This document shows, piece by piece, positions 7,448-12,461 of a stretch of DNA of 12,461 nt. The DNA is from Polaromonas sp. (GTDB lineage: Bacteria > Pseudomonadota > Gammaproteobacteria > Burkholderiales > Burkholderiaceae_C). The notes under the pieces were generated by a model. The model searched no databases and was not told where the DNA came from. It saw only the letters and a list, made by a program, of their open reading frames with translations. Position numbers and translations under genes: made by a program. Every line of letters starts with the position of its first letter. Within the stretch, counting starts at the first letter, position 1. The stretch covers positions 1 through 12,461 of the forward strand of contig JAJAYS010000344.1 of the NCBI GenBank assembly GCA_026786065.1, given 5' to 3'.

Positions 7448-7528
7448 TCGCCCTGAGGTATCGAAGGGCAGCCCCCGCGCAGTCCCTCGCCAATCCGTTC
7501 GCCCTGAAGTATCGAAGGGTGCCCCCGC
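7448..7528. repeat. Two direct copies of a ~30-base REP-like repeat
   Basis: Copy 1 (7448-7478) and copy 2 (7499-7528) share TCGCCCTGA, then R, then GTATCGAAGGG, then GCCCCCGC after one or two bases. They differ by one substitution, one change and one deletion, and their starts are 51 bases apart. Each can form a small stem, GCCCT with AGGGC (G-U in copy 2), with a 10-base loop. The form resembles the widespread CCCTGAGC...TCGAAGGG family of short palindromic repeats. GGTCGTTC also occurs three times in this gap (7328, 7430, 7568). Confidence 0.65.
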
Positions 7529-7598
7529 ATTACACCGGCGCTTGCTCGGCACGACCCGTCGCCGCCCGGTCGTTCGCTCTATCCCTTCCAACTGCCCA

Positions 7599-8201
<603 letters not shown>

Positions 8202-8235
8202 CAGTCCGCCAATGGCCCTCCCTCTGCCCCTACTC

Positions 8236-9759
8236 ATGACCACGCCCACGCCTACGCCCCTTCCAAACCAGCAGGAAATCCTCGTCAACTGGTCGCCGCA
8301 GGAGTCGCGCGTGGCCGTCATCGAACACGGCGCGGTGCAGGAGCTGCACGTCGAACGAACGCTGGAGCGCGGCCTGGTTGGCAACGTGTACATGGGCAAG
8401 GTGGTGCGGGTGTTGCCTGGCATGCAGTCGGCGTTTATCGACGTCGGTCTGGACCGCGCCGCGTTTTTGCATGTCGCCGACCTGATTGGCAACATTACCA
8501 GCCGGCATGCCGACAGCGATGCGGGAACCGCCGAATCACCGGCTGCCGCAGCGGCGGCGCGGCCGATCGAGAAGCAGCTATTCGAAGGCCAGTCGTTGAT
8601 GGTGCAGGTTCTGAAGGACGCCATCGGCACCAAAGGTGCGCGCCTGACCGGGCAGATCAGCATTGCCGGGCGTTTGCTGGTGTTTTTGCCGCAGGACAAC
8701 CACATCGGAGTGTCGCAAAAAATACCTCATCGTCAGCGCGACGAACTGCGCGAGCGCCTGCAAAGCCTGAACGCCGGGCTGGCCGGCGGGTTCATCCTGC
8801 GCACCAACGCCGAGGACGCGAGCGACGCCGAACTGCTTGAAGACATCGGCTATTTGCGCAAGACCTGGGCGCGCATCAAGGAGGCGGGGCTGCGCCAGCC
8901 TCCAGCCTCATTGATGCACCGCGACCTCGACCTGCTGCAGCGCGTGCTGCGCGACGTGGTGGCCGAATCGACCCAAAGCATTCGTATCGACTCGCGTGAG
9001 CAGTTCGGCAAGCTGTGCGACTTTGCGGCCGAATTCATGCCGGGCATGCTGCGCAAGATTGCGCATTACGCGGGCGAGCGGCCGATTTTTGATCTGTTCA
9101 ATGTGGACGAAGAACTGGCCCGTGCGCTGGGCCGACGCGTCGAGCTGAAGTCGGGCGGTTATCTGATCATCGACCAGACCGAGGCGCTGACTACGGTCGA
9201 TGTCAACACCGGCGGCTTCGTTGGTGCCCGCAACTTCGACGACACCATCTTCAGGACCAATCTGGAAGCCGCCCAGACCATTGCACGCCAGTTGCGGCTG
9301 CGCAATCTTGGCGGCATTGTCATTGTCGATTTCATTGACATGATCAAGGAAACCCACCAGGCGCAGGTGCTGGCCGAGTTTCAGAAGCAACTGGCCCGCG
9401 ACCGCATCAAAACCTCGGTCAACGGGTTTTCGGCGCTGGGCCTGCTCGAAATGACGCGCAAGCGTACCCGTGAGTCGCTGGCGCACCAGCTGTGTGAACC
9501 CTGCGCTGCCTGCGCCGGCAAGGGCGTCGTCAAGACCACCCGCAGCGTCAGCTACGACATCCTGCGCGAAATCCTGCGCGAAGCCCGGCAGTTCAATCCG
9601 CGTGAATTTCGCGTTATTGCGTCGCCCAGGGTCATCGAGTTTTTCCTCGACGAAGAGAGCCACCAACTCGCCACCCTGAGCGAATTCATCGGAAAACCGA
9701 TCTCGCTGCAGGCGGAATCGGCGATGGCGCAGGAACAATACGATATTGTGTTGATCTGA
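8236..9759 (+). CDS. rng: Ribonuclease G
   Basis: RNase G is an endoribonuclease of the RNase E/G family that trims the 5' end of 16S rRNA and degrades some mRNAs. With ATG at 8236 it has 507 residues (E. coli 489). ATG at 8212 would add 8 unconserved residues and cannot be excluded; neither start has a clear ribosome site. The N-terminal S1-like domain includes LVGNVYMGKVVRVLPGMQSA (47-66 in this numbering). The catalytic DNase I-like part has TTVDVNTGGF (D322) and IVIVDFIDM (D365), spaced 43 residues apart as in RNase E D303/D346. The zinc-link cysteines are in CEPC (C420 and C423). There is no long C-terminal degradosome scaffold, which separates it from RNase E. The end DIVLI follows the small-domain segment. 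It sits 34 bases after maf, the usual partner. Confidence 0.95.
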   Translation: MTTPTPTPLPNQQEILVNWSPQESRVAVIEHGAVQELHVERTLERGLVGNVYMGKVVRVLPGMQSAFIDVGLDRAAFLHVADLIGNITSRHADSDAGTAESPAAAAAARPIEKQLFEGQSLMVQVLKDAIGTKGARLTGQISIAGRLLVFLPQDNHIGVSQKIPHRQRDELRERLQSLNAGLAGGFILRTNAEDASDAELLEDIGYLRKTWARIKEAGLRQPPASLMHRDLDLLQRVLRDVVAESTQSIRIDSREQFGKLCDFAAEFMPGMLRKIAHYAGERPIFDLFNVDEELARALGRRVELKSGGYLIIDQTEALTTVDVNTGGFVGARNFDDTIFRTNLEAAQTIARQLRLRNLGGIVIVDFIDMIKETHQAQVLAEFQKQLARDRIKTSVNGFSALGLLEMTRKRTRESLAHQLCEPCAACAGKGVVKTTRSVSYDILREILREARQFNPREFRVIASPRVIEFFLDEESHQLATLSEFIGKPISLQAESAMAQEQYDIVLI

Positions 9760-9801
9760 CATTTGCCTCGACCCACTCGCACCCACCAGCGCCGCCCAAC
9801 C

Positions 9802-10572
9802 ATGCCCTTTACCCAGCGCCCGATCCCAATTTTGATGTACCACCAGATTGCCGAGCCGCCGCCCAAGGGCGCGCCGTATCGCAGTCTGTACGTGTCGCCC
9901 GAGGCCTTTGCAAGACAGCTCGATCTGTTCAGAAAAATGGGCTACACCGGCCTGTCGATGGGAAACCTGTTGCCGTATCTTCGCGGCGAGAAGCGCGGCA
10001 AGGTTGTCGGCATCACCTTTGACGACGGTTACCAGAACAACTTGACGCAGGCGTTGCCGATTCTCCAGCGCCACGGCTTCTCATCGACCTGCTATGCGGT
10101 TGGCGGGTTGCTGGGTCAAACGAACTTATGGGACAAGGATGCCGGCATTGCCCAGGTGCCCCTGATGGACCCGCAGGGCCTGCAGCGCTGGGTGCAGGGC
10201 GGCCAGGAGGTGGGCGCGCATACCTTCAAGCACATCAATCTGCTGGCCGAAGCCGACGCGGTTTGCCGCAGCGACATCGCGCAATGCAAAGACGTGCTCG
10301 AAGCGGCAACCGGTGTAAAGCAGGCGCATTTTTGCTATCCCTACGGGCGTTACCGCCGTATTCATACCGTGATGGCGCGCGAGGCCGGCTACCAGACCGC
10401 CACCACCACACGGCGCGGCCGCTACCGTGGGGAAGCCGATTTATTGCAGTTGCCGCGCATCACGGTGGCGCGCTCGACTACGCTGCTCGCGCTGTGGCTG
10501 AAAATTGTGACTCCGTATGAGGATTACCGGGGCGTGCGCGAAAGTCGGCGTCAGGCGGCGCTTGATCCCTAG
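9802..10572 (+). CDS. NodB-type polysaccharide deacetylase
   Basis: This 256-residue protein begins PIPILMYHQI (7-16), the usual opening of carbohydrate esterase family 4 proteins of this type. Metal and catalytic motifs are complete: TFDDGYQNN (72-80, D74 and D75), HTFKH (140-144, two metal-binding histidines) and CYPYGRY (178-184). The family removes N- or O-acetyl groups from glycans; the substrate is not readable here. No signal peptide or membrane segment is visible, so it may act in the cytoplasm on a precursor, possibly a lipid-linked or nucleotide-linked sugar. An in-frame TTG at 9763 would add 13 unconserved residues; ATG at 9802 is preferred. It lies 42 bases after rng on the same strand, yet its likely partners are the glycosyltransferase and ligase genes beyond the convergent gap. 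Confidence 0.9.
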   Translation: MPFTQRPIPILMYHQIAEPPPKGAPYRSLYVSPEAFARQLDLFRKMGYTGLSMGNLLPYLRGEKRGKVVGITFDDGYQNNLTQALPILQRHGFSSTCYAVGGLLGQTNLWDKDAGIAQVPLMDPQGLQRWVQGGQEVGAHTFKHINLLAEADAVCRSDIAQCKDVLEAATGVKQAHFCYPYGRYRRIHTVMAREAGYQTATTTRRGRYRGEADLLQLPRITVARSTTLLALWLKIVTPYEDYRGVRESRRQAALDP

Positions 10573-10616
10573 CGGGCTTAGCCTGATGTTGTGCGTTGGC
10601 TGGCGGACCAGACCGG

Positions 10617-10713
10617 GTGGACCTGGTTGTTTGTCCTCGGCCTGCAAATCTGCCGGCTGAGTTTGCTGTGAATCTGGCGCTGGGGTCGATCGCTTTGCTT
10701 TGTGCAGGTCCAC
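10617..10713. repeat. 9-base inverted repeat in the convergent intergenic gap
   Basis: GTGGACCTG (10617-10625) and CAGGTCCAC (10705-10713) are perfect inverted copies 79 bases apart, inside the 141-base gap between two convergent genes. The right arm abuts the last codon of the glycosyltransferase. No T-rich hairpin terminator is visible. It could be chance or the trace of a small excised or degraded element. Confidence 0.35.
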
Positions 10714-11808
10714 TTAGGCGCGGTTCTGCGAATTCGATTCAAGTTCCGCAAGCGCCTGCGTCAAAACCCGCTGCGGCGTGATGGCCTGTAGGCAATCGCT
10801 GCGGCTTTGCAGATGATCATCGCAACCTGCACGGCCGCAGGGCACGCAACCCATGCTGGCTTCTTGTAAAACCGTGACGTTTCCTTCTGACTGAACCGGT
10901 GCACGGCGTACGAAGAAGGATTTCACCGGCGCTTCAGCGGGCCATGGCCGCCAACGAAGCGGGTTGGTCGGGCCAAAAATCGCGATGACCGGCAGTCCCG
11001 CCGCAGCGGCCAGATGCGATACCGAGGTATCGGGGCCGATGTACAGCTTCGCTTTGCCAAACAGCGTAGCCAGCTGGTTGAAGTCAAGTTGTCCGGAAAG
11101 GTCCAGCAACTGCGGCGCGCTGGCCAAAGTCAGCAAAGGCGCAATACATTCACGGTCTCGCGCGCTGGCGCTGCCGGTCAGGATGATCTGCCACCCGCGG
11201 TCCAACAGCTCGCCAGCTAGCAGTCGGTAGTGCTGCACGGGCCATTGTTTGTATGACCACATTGACGGAACGTGAATGACGATCACATCAGGGGTCAATT
11301 GCGCCTCGACCTCGTTTGGCAATGCGTCAGCCGTCGGCAGGACCACCCGAGGTGCTGACCGGGCGGTATCCAGCCACGGAGTCAGCAGTGACAGTTTTTC
11401 GGCAACGACGTGGACTTTTCCGCGGTCGCCAGCACTCTCGACTGCGTGTGCGAGCAAGGAACGCTTCAACCAGTTGCTTTTGCCCTCTGCCGGCACGATG
11501 CCGCTGCGCGTGCGGGCGGCGATCCAGCCGATCAGGTGCGCGCGGTCACCCGGCTGCGTTATCAGTGCCAGGTCGTAGCGCCGCCAGATCTGGCGGGTCA
11601 GCGCGCGGAATCCGCTCCAGCCAAGACGCAGCGGCAATTCAATGACTCGGTTTATATCGGGATTGCCGCGCAAAATGCCGAGAGTGCCTGAGAAGCCCAC
11701 CACCTCGATCTGCGATTCTGGCCAGCGTTCGCGAGCGGCTCGTATCAGCGGGGTGGTCAGCAGCACGTCGCCGATCTGGCGGGTGGCCACAACCAGGATC
11801 CTTTTCAT
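10714..11808 (-). CDS. Glycosyltransferase family 9 (heptosyltransferase-like)
   Basis: This 364-residue protein has the GT9/heptosyltransferase layout. The N-terminal Rossmann domain opens MKRILVVATRQIGDVLLTTP (1-20), the second domain begins near VIVIHVPSMWSYKQWP (175-190), and the acceptor-donor site motif is YIGPDTSVSHLAAAAGLPVI (256-275) followed by IFGPTNPLRWRPW (277-289). A Cys-rich segment, CVPCGRAGCDDH (321-332) with C339, is common in RfaQ-like members. These enzymes transfer heptose or a related sugar to the growing LPS core at the inner face of the membrane; the exact sugar here is not determined. ATG at 11808 is chosen because the family motif starts there; an in-frame start at 11862 would overlap the upstream gene by many codons. 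Its ATGA overlaps the stop of the O-antigen ligase gene, so the two are coupled. Confidence 0.92.
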   Translation of the reverse strand: MKRILVVATRQIGDVLLTTPLIRAARERWPESQIEVVGFSGTLGILRGNPDINRVIELPLRLGWSGFRALTRQIWRRYDLALITQPGDRAHLIGWIAARTRSGIVPAEGKSNWLKRSLLAHAVESAGDRGKVHVVAEKLSLLTPWLDTARSAPRVVLPTADALPNEVEAQLTPDVIVIHVPSMWSYKQWPVQHYRLLAGELLDRGWQIILTGSASARDRECIAPLLTLASAPQLLDLSGQLDFNQLATLFGKAKLYIGPDTSVSHLAAAAGLPVIAIFGPTNPLRWRPWPAEAPVKSFFVRRAPVQSEGNVTVLQEASMGCVPCGRAGCDDHLQSRSDCLQAITPQRVLTQALAELESNSQNRA

Positions 11809-12461
11809 ATCAGCCTGGCTGACGTTTGGGCGGGCCAAGTCGTTCCCCGCGCCAGCAACCACATCAGCAAGGTCACATAAAAGTGACCTTCGACAAAGTC
11901 CATCAGCATTGAGTTGAATAGGCAGCCAGTGGCAAAGGCCAAACTGACGCCAACTAGGCAGGCATCCATGCTGCCGGGTAGTGGCTTGCGCAGCATGGGC
12001 AATACCAGCCAGGCCATAAACAGCGCCAGAGCAGCGACGCCCCCGCCAACAATCTGCATCAAGTATTCATTGTGCGGATTGTTCATCGTCGTCAGGTTGG
12101 CCTCAATGTGCTGTTTACGGACCGGGTCATGGCTGTAGCGAGTGTCAATTGCCTGCCGTTGGATCTCGGCATAGCGCGCAAAGCCAGCGCCCGTTAAATA
12201 GTTCTCTTTGGCCAAAAACAGGCCGCCGCGCAAAAACTCAATCCGAATGCGGGTTGAAGTCAAGGCGCTGTTACCGTCGGTTTGGGAATCCGCTACGGTC
12301 TCCGCCAAGCGTTTTTGCACTGCGCTTGACGTCAAAGCCAGCGCCAGAACCGCAGCCGGTACACAGACCACCGCGACCAGGCGCCAGCGGCGCGGGCTGT
12401 GCAGCCACGCAGCACAGGCCACGATTACCAGCAGCACGACCTGGCCGGTGCGCCCTTCAAC
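11805..12461 (-). CDS. O-antigen ligase family membrane protein (Wzy_C), 5' end cut by window edge
   Basis: Open from the right edge, 218 residues are visible. The first are VEGRTGQVVLLV, matching the (S/G)RTG motif that precedes a membrane helix in WaaL/Wzy_C proteins. Hydrophobic segments follow: VVLLVIVACAAWL, LVAVVCVPAAVLALAL, then after a periplasmic loop IVGGGVAALALFMAWLVLPM, CLVGVSLAFATGCLFNSMLM and FYVTLLMWLLA. The large loop ends in NNPHNEYLMQIVGGG, the conserved HN motif of O-antigen ligases. The family joins undecaprenyl-linked O-antigen to lipid A-core in the periplasm, or polymerises glycans; ligase versus polymerase cannot be settled from this part. GTG at 12437 is an internal codon, not the start. 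The stop overlaps the glycosyltransferase start by 4 bases. Confidence 0.88.
   Translation of the reverse strand, partial: VEGRTGQVVLLVIVACAAWLHSPRRWRLVAVVCVPAAVLALALTSSAVQKRLAETVADSQTDGNSALTSTRIRIEFLRGGLFLAKENYLTGAGFARYAEIQRQAIDTRYSHDPVRKQHIEANLTTMNNPHNEYLMQIVGGGVAALALFMAWLVLPMLRKPLPGSMDACLVGVSLAFATGCLFNSMLMDFVEGHFYVTLLMWLLARGTTWPAQTSARLI

Noticed and set aside
7448..7528. CRISPR-like array
   Set aside because: Only two copies, imperfect, with one short spacer and no cas genes; better explained as a dispersed intergenic repeat.
8908..10074. A 388-codon open frame on the minus strand opposite rng and the deacetylase gene
   Set aside because: Antisense shadow of two clear genes; no recognisable domain and no ribosome site that would favour it.
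10573..10713. Bidirectional intrinsic terminator between the convergent genes
   Set aside because: No compact GC stem followed by a T-run on either strand was found; the 9-base arms are 79 bases apart.

Overview
The window is GC-rich, densely coded chromosomal DNA that looks like a betaproteobacterium of the order Burkholderiales. It most resembles the family Comamonadaceae. Two things point that way: the gene run yebC-purD-hemF-nadD-rsfS-rlmH-maf-rng, and intergenic repeats that resemble ones I remember from that family. I could not run a search, so the taxonomic call is inference.

Layout, left to right. (1) Positions 1-475, minus strand: the N-terminal part of a RibA-like GTP cyclohydrolase II paralogue of the URC1 (uracil catabolism) type, cut by the window edge, with a plausible promoter and nested inverted repeats upstream. 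(2) 595-2109, minus strand: a HerA-like/DUF853 ATPase (E. coli YjgR homologue). It is divergent from (3), a plus-strand housekeeping run from 2174 to 9759: yebC, purD, hemF, nadD, rsfS, rlmH, maf and rng. Several junctions in the run are translationally coupled (purD/hemF share one base; hemF/nadD and rsfS/rlmH overlap by 4). Spacers of 66, 78 and 283 bases fall before purD, rsfS and maf. (4) 9802-10572, plus strand: a NodB-type polysaccharide deacetylase without a visible signal peptide. (5) 10714 to the right edge, minus strand: a GT9 heptosyltransferase-like glycosyltransferase and, overlapping it by 4 bases, an O-antigen ligase (WaaL/Wzy_C) cut by the edge. This looks like the edge of a lipopolysaccharide (LPS) or surface-glycan locus converging on the housekeeping run.

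Functionally the run combines purine synthesis (PurD), aerobic haem synthesis (HemF), NAD synthesis (NadD), ribosome and translation factors (YebC, RsfS, RlmH), nucleotide-pool cleaning (Maf) and RNA processing (RNase G). All these proteins look intact, with their key motifs present.

I found no convincing undescribed system. The items worth a second look are: a roughly 150-residue Lys/Ala/Pro-rich tail on RsfS; an AT-rich patch inside nadD that resembles a dispersed repeat; a degenerate 18-base tandem array running through the nadD stop codon; hairpin-forming and direct repeats filling the rlmH-maf gap; and nested inverted repeats at the putative promoter of the RibA-like gene. No tRNA, rRNA, CRISPR array, insertion sequence or phage gene was seen, and no stretch over 300 bases lacks a gene.
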